Assembly: GCA_963995505.1 (NCBI GenBank)
Contig: OZ023186.1
Span: 19,103,570 to 19,167,569 of the forward strand
DNA from: Hypericum androsaemum
Lineage: Eukaryota > Streptophyta > Magnoliopsida > Malpighiales > Hypericaceae
DNA: 64,000 nucleotides
Direction of reading: 5' to 3'
Shown: positions 1 through 9,941 of the stretch, in pieces
How positions within the stretch are numbered: the first letter of the stretch is position 1
Layout of the letters: every line of letters begins with the position of its first letter
Position numbers and translations under genes: made by a program
Notes under the pieces: generated by a model
What the model was told of the DNA's origin: nothing
Database searches by the model: none
The model's input: only the letters and a program-made list of their open reading frames with translations

Positions 1-2
1 AT

Positions 3-498
3 CACCATCTCATAGGACTGTATAACCTGCTCCAACATACAAAAACTGTACAGAGATTGGTCGTGCGCTTTGGTGAAGAGGTTTGGTCCTCAACTCTTAG
101 TGGGCTTTCACTATCACTTCGTTCACCATGCACTTTTCTTTTTTGGGTATTTCTCGTATTCATATTCAAACATCGTCGGATCCTCACAAAGAGTTCTTTC
201 CTTGCAGCATCATGATAGATTTTATGGAGACAACCTTCGTGATGATGCGGCGCTGAGAGTAGGGCCACCCTGTCACTTGCTATCCAATCTCAAGAGTGTG
301 GAGTTAGTTGGGGTCGGAGGAAGAGGGCGATGGTTTGGGCTCGCCAAATTTTTGCTCAAGAAGTTGGCGACCCTTGAGAAAATGGACATATATCCGGATG
401 CCGAGGCTGAGATGGAATCTTTGCTTAAATTGTCTAAAGTGCTTCTGAGTTTGCCAACATGCTCACCTCATGCAGTGGTCATTGTTCACTATGATTGA
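3..498 (+). pseudogene. F-box/FBD gene, 3' fragment (copy 1 of 3)
   Basis: C-terminal part of an F-box/FBD-type protein, cut by the left window edge. A first exon (3-80) reads HHLIGLYNLLQHTKTVQRL and ends in GAAGAG. A GT-AG intron follows (81-207), then the last exon (208-498) with the motif LRVGPPCHLLSNLK and the end SPHAVVIVHYD before TGA. Two further copies of the same 3' portion lie at 2.6-3.2 kb and 4.6-5.1 kb, with the same splice position in copy 2, so this is a tandem family. No F-box is visible because the 5' part lies outside the window. It could be the end of an intact gene; I call it a pseudogene only because the neighbouring copies are broken. In this family the C-terminal region is thought to hold substrate for an SCF ubiquitin ligase. 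Confidence 0.6.
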
Positions 499-1337
499 TA
501 TACAGGGCCACTAATACAGGAGTCGAGCATTAGTTGTTACTATTTGGTGGATGATATTTTTTTTATTCGTAATATTTTGTAATAGTAAACGCTTGCTACT
601 TTAACTCTTCAGTCTACCTATTACTTTTGTTAGCAGTGAGCAAATTTTGAGTCTTCTGGAAAGCACCTAGGAGTCTAAAGTATGTCAAGGGATGCATCTG
701 AATTGTGACCAAATGTGAAGCAAATATGCTTGTATCCTCACTTACACTTTGCTAATGTTCGAATCAGGTACGATTTTTAAACGATAAAAAATTATCCCAA
801 AGATATTTTGTTCTCAATAATTTGATCTCAAGACCTATTGGACAACCACCTAATATAGTTAGTTTAGTAGAGTACATTATATTATCAAAATATGAGTATT
901 TTAATTAGATAATTCAAATACTAAAAATATATAATATTAGTATATTTATCCAAATGTAAAATAAAATCATCCAAATTAGGAAAAAATTTTAATCAATTTT
1001 CGAACACCAGAGGGGTAAGAAACGAATATGACAAATACCAGGAATCTGGTATTAATTTTCCCAAAAATATGTAATATTAGTATATTTATCCAAATGTAAA
1101 AAGTCTGGGAATTTTATGAGGAGAAAAATAGGTGTTCATGGTCGTTATCAAGGGGAGGAGATCATGACCACCTATCTTCCTCATTGCTCTACATCTTTCA
1201 CACGCGTTAAAATTTAACCGTTAAATTTTTTACGCACGAATTATCACTAAATTTGACGGCCAAAATTTAATTTCGGATAGTGGTGCCACACTATTAAGAA
1301 CATCACCAAATCCCACGTCTCTTTGTCGAGATCATGT
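499..1337. other. Intergenic, AT-rich; duplicated 3' flank
   Basis: No gene seen. The first ~450 bp (about 520-960) align by eye with the sequence after copy 2 (about 3385-3800), for example the shared stretch around 'tagcattgagcaaatt' and 'gagtcttctggaaagca', so the tandem duplication included 3' flanking DNA. Confidence 0.6.
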
Positions 1338-1339
1338 TC

Positions 1340-1348
1340 CTATATATA
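1340..1348 (+). promoter_or_regulatory. TATA box of the F-box pseudogene
   Basis: CTATATATA lies about 130 bp before the ATG at 1479, in the position expected for a plant core promoter. Confidence 0.5.
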
Positions 1349-1478
1349 GGTACAAGAGTTTAAACCTAATAGATATAGAGTTTAAATCCTAATAACTTAA
1401 AAAAGATAACCTTTCGCCTAAGAACAACACTACTCTTCTTTCATTTATCTCGGAAAAAAAAAGATTCGGGCAAAGAAG

Positions 1479-3177
1479 ATGGCGAGAAACTCAAAGGCTG
1501 GGGAAGGCCATCAACGACTTACCGGACGGCGTCCTCATCCAGATCTTATCGTTTCTCCAGACCAAGCTCGCCGTTACGACCACCGTACTGTCCAGGCAGT
1601 GGCAGGGGCTGTGGACCTAACCCTAGCGAGCTCCTCCCCATTAAAAAAACGCTGGCGCTCCATCGCTCCCCTAAGATCACCAGATTCCGATTCTCTTCCA
1701 CCAACATTGGCGACGTCAGCGAAGACCTCGCCAGTGTCCTGGACTCGTTGATCCGCTCAGCTGTGGAAGGCCACGTTGAGGAGCTGACCTTCGAGTACGA
1801 CCCGTATCAGGCGTACGAGTTTGACCTGAATCAGTGGTCTCCGGTGAAGGTTTACGTCCTCCCTGGGCAAGTTTACTCTTGCGGTTCCCTGAGGGAGTTA
1901 AAAACTAGATCCTGCGAAGTGTTGCCAATGTGGGGCTGAATTCGAACTCGCTTAGGGTTTTGGACGTGGGCCAGGTGACGTGGAGCGACGACATCGTTGC
2001 GGGATTGCTGGCCGGCTGCCCCGCGCTCGAGTCCTTGAGGCTACGCAGTTTCACGGGGATCAGGCGGGTGGACGCGGCGGCCCAGTCGAATTTGAAGGAA
2101 TTGGTGTTGGATTCCTGTTTGGATCCCTGCGAGGTATTGGAAACTCTGCATCTGTGCTCCTGGTATAAAGAAGTTGGTGCTTTCGGGACGTTGGGAATGA
2201 CATTATCCGGAGATTATCGATGTTGGCTCAGTGGTAAAGGCCGGTCTGAATTTTTGATGGAAGCTTGGGATCTGATGTGGAACGTAGACATTGTGAAGAA
2301 GCTTATCGAGATAGTTTGACAATCCGCGCAGCTCACCATTGGGCCTTGGTTTTCTCAGGTAACTATCTTTTTATTGTGTTTTTTCTATGAACTTTTCGTA
2401 TTCAGAGTCGAGAACCTCCTCACATGGATCATCTCTCATTGCTTTATTGTGCTCGTTGTATATATGCAACCCGAATATGAAGTCACTGCATTGTTTAGCT
2501 TGTTGAGGGTAAAGACACCATTGGTATTAATTAAGTGATTTGTTCTAATGATATTCCTTTCGCCCTTTCTTGTTGTTGTTGATTTGATGTAAATTCTAAC
2601 GTTAATGGTGGCACGACCTGAGTCCCATTGCGCTTCGATGTCGAGCCTCGAAAGCTTAGTGATGTTGGACATTGGCTTCTACCTTGATCAGCAGCTCATA
2701 GGACTGTATAACCTGCTCCAACACACACAAACTCTGGAGAGATTGGTCGTGCGCTTTAATGAAGAGGTTTGCTCCTCATCTCAGACACTGTTTTTTTTGT
2801 GTGCATCTTTCGATTCGAACATTGTCTGCCCTATTTTAAAGGGCGGCTCACAAAGTGTTCTTTCTTTGCAGCTTCATCATGTAGAGTATGGAGACAACCT
2901 TATTGATGATGCGGCGCTGAGAGTAGGGCCACCGTGTCACTTGCTATCCAATCTCAAGGTTGTGGAGTTAGTTAGGGTGGGAGCAAGAGGCCGTTGGTTT
3001 AAGTTTGCCAAATTCTTTCTCGAGAAGTTGGCGACCCTTGAGAAAATGGACATATATCTGGATCCAGAAGCTGAGATAGAATCTTTGCCTAAATTGTCTA
3101 ATGTGCTTCTGAATTTGCCAAGATGCTCACCTCATGCAGTGGTCATGGTTCGCACTAATACTAGAGTCAAGCATTAG
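1479..3177 (+). pseudogene. F-box/FBD gene with multiple frameshifts (copy 2)
   Basis: An F-box is readable as INDLPDGVLIQILSFLQTKL (from 1510), followed by LRR/FBD-like sequence and the FBD-type C-terminus in 2605-3177. The frame is broken repeatedly. The ATG at 1479 is out of frame with the F-box and would fit if one G of the run at 1500-1503 were extra. After GLWT the frame hits TAA (about 1618), where one extra T explains the switch to the frame that reads ITRFRFSSTNIGDVSEDL. Near 1928 one base appears lost (CEVLP to NVGLNSNSLRV). More shifts follow near 2150-2200. The splice site GAAGAG|GTTTGC (2766/2767) to TTTGCAG (ends 2871) matches copy 1. Family role would be substrate recognition in an SCF ubiquitin ligase, but this copy cannot encode that product. 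The 3' end abuts a SINE. Confidence 0.8.
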
Positions 3178-3179
3178 TT

Positions 3180-3371
3180 TTTTTTTGGGTTTAATTAATT
3201 GGTATCCAATAGACCGACTAATCTAATTTCGAGTCGGGTAGGAACTGTAAAAGGTGGCAAAGTTCTCTTAACAGGTATTTAACACCGCTGCGTACCCAAG
3301 GACTCGAACCCGAGACCTAGTTAAGCTAGAACAACTCCCTCACCAGTTGATCTAAGTGTATGTTGGTCGGG
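3180..3371 (-). mobile_element. tRNA-derived SINE with target-site duplication
   Basis: On the minus strand the element carries an A-box-like GATCAACTGGTGAGGGAG and a B-box GGTTCGAGTCC (Pol III internal promoter of a tRNA-related SINE) and ends in a short A tract (T run at about 3177-3186 on the plus strand). It is flanked by 13-bp direct repeats TCAAGCATTAGTT (3167-3179) and TCGAGCATTAGTT (3372-3384), differing by one base. Copy 1 of the F-box fragment has this site once, uninterrupted, near 511-524, so it is the empty site. It is not a tRNA gene: no cloverleaf can be drawn beyond the boxes. Confidence 0.82.
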
Positions 3372-3384
3372 TCGAGCATTAGTT

Positions 3385-4480
3385 ATGACTGTCTCAATAT
3401 GTCTTTTTTATTCGTATGTTTATTATTAGTACACACATGGTATTTTAACTCTTGAGTCTAGCCTATTAATTTTGTTAGCATTGAGCAAATTTAGAGTCTT
3501 CTGGAAAGCATGTAGGAGTCTAAATTATGTCAATGGATGCATATGAATGTTGAGCAAATGCAAAGGAAATAAGCTTGTATCTTGGACACCTATTATATCG
3601 AAATTCGAATTAAATACGATTTTGAAAGATAAATATTTAACATTATTGTTGTGTTTGTAATAACTCTAACTTAAACACTAGTACATATAAGTTCCAGCAT
3701 AGTTAGTTTAGTAGAATACATTAATATTATCAAAATTCGAGTGTTTTAATTAGACTATTCATATACTAAATATATTAGTATATTTATCCATATGTAAATA
3801 AATCATCGAAATATCATTAAAAATAATCTATTTATTTTTTGTTAATATACTTATAATATGTGAATTATATGTATATTTTAAATTTTATGCGCATTTTAAA
3901 TGTTTAGTAAAAAAATATTTGGTTGATTAAATTTGAAACAATACGTAATTTTTTAACAATTGCATACATGTATAATTCGAACTAAATATACAATAAATCC
4001 ACTAGGCAATTAAACATTGGTCAAAATTTACCAGATTATGTTAGGTACACACTAAAACTTCTCGTTACAAGAGAATGAGGGTGGGTAGGAAATTGACACT
4101 GTAATATTGTCGTTTGATATTGTTTCTATTCTTCGTCGAGATATTGTTTCCATATTTTTTTAGACCACCTGGTTAGTTCTAGGGTTTTGCCAAATGCATT
4201 CCATACTGCACGTCCTTTGTAGTTGAGTTTTGGGCTTTTGTGATTGGACTCGAGCTGGTGCATAAGAGGGAGGTTTACGACGAGTGTTTATTGAGTTCGA
4301 CTATTTTCTATATATAGGACATGATGTTAATTGTTGTGTTGTTTTGAGGTGTATGTAGATAATTTTTGTATAAATTTCTAGTATTTAGAATAGAGCACTG
4401 GTGGGGCTGATAAGTCAATGTCAACTCTCATTGATCAAGCAAATTGGTTTAGTTTTTTGATCTTGACTAGGGCTGATTAA
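3385..4480. other. Intergenic, AT-rich
   Basis: Very AT-rich sequence. The first ~400 bp are the duplicated 3' flank of the F-box copy. I recognise no gene in the rest. Confidence 0.5.
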
Positions 4481-4599
4481 TTTTTTAATGTGTGGTTCAT
4501 CTGCATTTCATTGGCGGCAGAAGATCAAGTGATTTGTTCTAATGATGTTTCCTTGCCCTCTGTTGTTGTTGTTGTTGTTGATTTGTTGAAGATTCTCGC

Positions 4600-5116
4600 G
4601 ATGATGGCAACGCGACCTTACGCTCATTCTGCTTCGATGTCTAGCCTCGAGTGCTTAGTGGTGCTGGACATTGGCATCTACCTTGATCACGATCTCTTAG
4701 GACAGTATAATCTACTGCAACATTCATCATCCCCTTGGGTGCTTCCACTATCATTTTATCTGGAATACATTTTAGCTCACACTGACTTCTTTAACTTGCA
4801 GCATCATTCTAGATCTTACAGAGATTACTTTCGTGACGATCGGGCGCTGAGAAAACTGCCACCCGGTCACTTGCTATCCAATCTCAAGGTCGCCGAGTTT
4901 GCCGGGGTGGTAGCAACAGGCCGATGGTTTGCGTTCGCCAAGTTTCTGCTCGAGGACTTGGCGACCCTTGAGAAGATTGAGATATATCCGGATCCAGAGG
5001 TTGAGACAGAGTCTTTACTTAAACTGGCTAAAGTGCTGCTGAGTTTGCCAAGATGCTCATCTCATGCAGTGGTCTTGTTACACCAGACACAGGGTCACTT
5101 TAACTCTTCAGTCTAG
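4600..5116 (+). pseudogene. F-box/FBD gene, 3' fragment (copy 3)
   Basis: A third copy of the same 3' region. It reads ATRPYAHSASMSSLECLVVL, then YLDHDLLGQYNLLQH, then after the expected intron position LPPGHLLSNLKVAEFAG and LLSLPRCSSHAVVLLH before TAG. The first part of the gene (promoter, F-box, LRRs) is absent upstream, where only AT-rich DNA is found. The donor side of the usual intron is altered: the segment after QHSSS is shorter than in copies 1 and 2, while the acceptor CTTGCAG is kept at about 4796-4802. I take it for a truncated duplicate. Confidence 0.65.
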
Positions 5117-5490
5117 CTTATGCACTCTTCAACTAAAGGCTACGTATGTACATTTTCTTAAATATTAATGGTCAAGCCCGAGCAGTCCCCCTTGAGCATG
5201 TTTACCTGCAAAACACAACAGAAGGAAGATAGATGAGCATCAATGGCGTCGAGACGAGCAGTACCGATGCAAGGGAAGAACATTAGGGATGGATAGTAGA
5301 ATGTGGAACCCCAGTTCAGGGCCACAACTTGAAGTTCAATGAACAATTGATATTAATCTGTCTTGATAGATTACTTCATTTTTAGCCAACTAATTTGTGA
5401 AGACGCAAAATCCCACAATTATCAGATCGAAGGGAGCAGCAGAGAGTTATTCACCATTATAGGAACCAATGCCACAAAGTTTGCTCTTCT

Positions 5491-8400
5491 CTAGCTGGAA
5501 ACATGTTGGAAAGTTCTGTTGGCCTCGTCGTAAAACCACCTGACAAGAAAATGTTCCATTTAAACGAGGGCATTTGATGGAATTAAAGTGAAGATCCCAG
5601 ATGCCCTCAACAGCCTCTTGCAGAATTCTAATTGAAGTAACAACGGCAGCCAATCGCAACAACTTTTAGCAACCCATTTCTGGAAGATAGGCTGACAAGT
5701 CAAAATGTGCCGGAGACTGGCGTTATAGGTGATTTACACCCAAGTATTACTGGAGCTGTGCTAGACCTACTACTACTCAACTCTAGTTAAAGTTTAAATG
5801 TTGTACTGGTACACATTCGAGAACAAGGCAAAGCTAGAATGTTCCAATCTCATATTTGTTGTCCTAGTTACCAACAAAGAGGTTCCCTACTTGTCTTCGA
5901 CCTTCCACTTCTTGGCACAGTGAGGTAACATAATGAAGAAACACATTTAGACAATTTTGACATATATGTGAGCAAAACAGATGTTATCATCAGATGTGAT
6001 ATTGTGAAGCAGCTCTAAGCAGCAATTGATGTACAATATGTAAAAGAATGAAAGGCGCATACTTGCACTGGAATACAGATTGAACTACTTGTCCCGATCG
6101 ATCCTGTTCTTCAGTCTTTTCCGTGAATTTTGTAGGTTACAGAACTTCACAGGGGCCTTTAATCAAGCCAGCCATCACACAACTTTCGTGATTGGATTCA
6201 TAAACCTATTGACAGAAGCACAGAGGTCGTTTATAACGATAAGACTGCAAATGCCACAGTATAATAAGAAAATCTATAATAACTTCTCATCAACATTGCT
6301 CAGAATGTATAACTGGCAATGCATAAGCGTACATGTATTCAACAGGTGCCTTCCACCAGAAAAGCTTTTGATAAAAGATAAACTACCACATATAGAAACC
6401 TTGGATCCCAGGAAAGTTCAACCACGTACGAGAAGACTAATTACCTCATGCCTTTCAGGGGCATCTGAGCAGCCTACAGCCTCGGGAAACTCGCCAGGTA
6501 AATAACACCGCTTAATACTAACCCACTTAGATGCGTCTTTGTCGTCCTCCCACATAGCCTGCAACAAATCTTCAGTTAGGGACGAGACGAGAAATGCACT
6601 GCAATTTGCACAATTTCCACGACATCAAAAATAAAATAAAAATCAACCACTGTAAGTCGGGCACGAGCCCTAACAAGTTGGTCATTAGTTAGTTTCCACT
6701 GATCTAAGGAACATAAACCGTTTTAGCACAGGAAATGGCCAACTGCTGAGATTATGATACAATCACAGTTCGGTGACTTATTTTCCCTTCTTCCATTCAT
6801 GTGGTCCTAGGACTCCCGGGCTACAAAGCCATTCTCATTAAGTAATTAAGTTCACTTGCCTGAAGCTTTGAGGGTGCTAACTGGTTCTGGCTCGAAGGCA
6901 AAAGTACATAATTATAGATTTCATAGGTTACGCCACCAATGCAGCAAGATTGATAATAGGTTTTCCCATCAATACTCCCAAGTGCACTGCCCATCCATTC
7001 AACATCTTGAAGACCATCGGAAGACAATTCTGTCGGCTCTTTGGACTCATTTCTCGCCTCAATAAAATTTTCAGTTGCAACCTCTTGCTGTCTGTCTTGA
7101 ACATCAGGTCTTAAAGTACTATTGGGTCCTCTAACACCAACAGGCTCCGCAGCTAGAGTATGGTCTTGGTGTGTGGTCAAAGGAACTTCAACAATAATTT
7201 GATGGCTCAGCTCTGGCAGTTGAGCTCAGTGGAGCTTTCTCGCTTCCAGACTCCCCAACACTTTTATCAGATGTTATAGCAGGAGCCTGCAAATTGGATT
7301 CAGAAATTGATTTCGCCTGTTCGCTAGCCAATTCAGATGCTTGATTAAGTTGGAGAGAACTCTCATCGGATGACCCCGCCAGAGGACCAGAACCAGTAGC
7401 GGACAACTGAACCAAGCCATTTGGGGAAGTTACAGCCTGCGTCTCCGCATTCACATCAGTTCTGCTCACTGCATTGCTTGTTCCCTGGACTTCTTTGGCA
7501 TTAGATATCTTTTGTTCAGCCGACTGAGCAGGGTTGTTGGCTTCGGTACAAGATCCAGCAGGACTTTCTGAACTACATGCTCCATTTTCTAGTCTCTCCT
7601 GCGTAACCTGTTGAGCTCCCATTCCAACATTATTTTGCAATGGTGTCACAGGACCTTGAGAGACACCGGCATCATTTGCTGCTTTCCCTAGATTTATTTT
7701 CCAAACTGTTCCCTCTGTCTTTTGTGGTGATGGCTGAGCTCTGGCTGAATTAGCATTAAGTTTAGACGGAGTGGCACTTCTCATAACACGACCACACTTA
7801 GGAGCCAGAGGTTTCCCATTGCTTAATACAAGACACTTTGTACAGTGCCATTCAGCTCGAGGAATCCCTCTGTGGTTACCTGCGTAAAGACATTTTAAGT
7901 GAGATCCTTTCTCACATGAATCACAAAGAACAACCGTTTCCACCTCATGGACAGTAAGTCTGCACAATTGACACATTAGAGCTGTGCTCATATATTCTCT
8001 TGAAGGTGGAATCCAAGAGGCGCATTCTGGGAGCTTTGGTTGCAACACCTTTTGGATGATTTTGGCAATTTCACTGTGGTTACTCGCAACTCCCGAAAAT
8101 TGAACATGCTTAGCACCTTTCATAGGCACAGGTTGATGTATGCTTTGAATTTGTGCCGAATCAGTTTGAGTTACAGCTGGCTTTAGAGTTTGATCCCGTG
8201 CTGCTTGAGGTACCCTTGGCATACCAGTACCAACATTTGCCTCAACCTTGACTGGATTGTGGTTTGCTGCATTGTTCTCTATGGCAGGTTTAGCTGAAGA
8301 AATGGGATGGGAATGCATAGGCCAATTAAGAGAATTAGCGCCTGCATTCAGATCATACAGGGAGCATGAGAGTTATTGGAAAAAAGAGACAAGACCAAGA

Positions 8401-9941
8401 AAGGTTTTCTTCAGGAGAGTAGTACATAAGAGATCTATCATTACCAGGAGTACTAAAAACACCAGAAATTATCTACCCAAAAGAATCGCTATATGCAGGA
8501 TTTGGAAAAAAGGACATCGATTGGTTGTAAGAGTGTGTGATCTTAAAAAAATTGAAGTACTTGCAGCAAGTCCAAGATGGCCAAAAGCAGTAGATGCCAG
8601 GTCCATCGCGAGGCTTGCCTTTGTTCATAAATCATAAACCAACTGTTAGGCTCTTTCTTTAAGTAGCTTCCAGAGACAGCAAAAGAAAATGGATTTACAC
8701 TGAGATTAGGGGAAAACACGTGAAAAAGGGAATCACCTTGTATTAGGGGTGTGCGAGGAGTAACAGGGGTGCCACTTTGTGCTCCCTCCAGCTTGATGTG
8801 TGATCTATCAGCTCTAGGAAATGACATAACAGGCGAATCCCTACCCAACCCGCTGTTAGTAAACCCAGCAGAAGCTGCGGCTCCTCTTACTTCAGGGTTT
8901 GGATGATATGCATCACAGATGGGGATTGCAGACTGCTCGCGCGAATATTACTCGACATACTATGACTCCCAGCCATGTGACCAAAGCTTGGCTGTGACAC
9001 TGGGGAAGAAAAGACCGTAGAAGGTACAGAAAATCTCTTGGTTTCTTCCAACTGAAACAGCATCAAAAAACAAACATCATGCCTTTAGAAGACCACGCCA
9101 AGAGGAGATGACACATGAAAGCCATTTTAGCTGGAGCGACTTTTCCACACCATGAGAAAGACAGAGCTACCAAATAAGCTGTGAAAATTGAATGCCGTCT
9201 ACAAAGGCAGGGCCCAAAACCAGGGATGCTTCTAATCACTAGCTAAATCATCAGATTCCGAAACCTCTTTCGTATTGCTTCGAGAAAGACGCCATCAAAC
9301 GAGACAGTCTAACCGACACAAAACATATCATCAACTTGTACAAAGAGACACCCCTCCCCGTCTCCCTAGCAACTAATTTACCCCGATCATCGAGTCTACT
9401 TCAACAAACATCAACCAAGGCAAAACCAAAACCAAAACGACTTTATATACCAGTAGCATAAATCACATCCTTTCATACAAAATCGAAAAGACGAAATCGC
9501 CAACCATAAACCAATACCAAAACTAAAAAAAAAGGAAAGGAAATCCTTTACCTTCCTCTTAGAGGAAAGCGCGACCCTCTCCTTAATAGACAAGCGAGCT
9601 CCCCGGAACCCCAGGCGCTGGTCCTTAACCTTCCAATTCAACCCTCAATCCTCAATAACCGCCCCAACCGCCTCCTTCCCGACCAAATCCATGGGCGCCA
9701 ACTCCTTGCACGCCTCCGCCAGCCGCGCCCGCGCCTCCGCCATCAGCCTCACCTCCGCCTCAGTCGGCTCCCTCCCCCGGACCGCCGCCATCTCCGACAG
9801 CACCAGCACAATCTCCGCCACCCGCCGCATCTCCCCTTCCGCCGTCCTCGCCTTCTTCGCCGGCCTAATTGCGGTTTCCCCTGTCCTTGGCGGTTCTTCT
9901 GCTCCCCGGTCCGGGGAGCTGGGGATCTCTTCCGCTTCCAT
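5491..9941 (-). pseudogene. PHD-finger gene, six exons, four coding lesions
   Basis: Exons, read right to left: 9941-9552, 9051-8737, 8341-6860, 6558-6445, 6205-6063, 5539-5491. Exon 1 encodes a lysine/glutamate-rich N-terminus (MEAEEIPSSPDRG...). Exon 3 carries a PHD zinc finger (CQLCRLTVHEVETVVLCDSC ... WHCTKC, about 7830-7980), a Ser/Gln/Asn-rich linker and YYQSCCIGGVTYEI. Exons 4-6 encode KWVSIKRCYLPGEFPEAVG, VYESNHESCVMAGLIKGPCE and WFYDEANRTFQHVSS, the conserved C-terminus of a plant PHD protein family that presumably binds chromatin. Lesions: in-frame TGA (9647-9645) in an otherwise open exon 1; a net one-base loss (or two-base gain) at about 8900-8945; one extra T at about 7195; and TAA (6139-6137). 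Splice sites are all kept, including a GC donor after exon 3. It is an old gene losing function, or a duplicate of a working copy elsewhere. Confidence 0.85.
6854..6862 (-). other. GC donor splice site of PHD gene intron 3
   Basis: Exon 3 ends CAG (6862-6860) and the intron begins GCAAGT (6859-6854), the strong consensus of GC-AG introns. The next exon begins after TTGCAG at 6558 and restores family-conserved sequence (AMWEDDKDASKWV). Confidence 0.75.

Noticed and set aside
3290..3355. tRNA gene on the minus strand
   Set aside because: Only A- and B-box similarity; no acceptor pairing, an A-tract tail and target duplications point to a SINE.
5491..9941. Treating the PHD lesions as sequencing errors
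   Set aside because: Four lesions of different kinds, including two stop substitutions, while nearby conserved genes totalling about 3.7 kb of coding sequence have none. Not excluded, but less likely.
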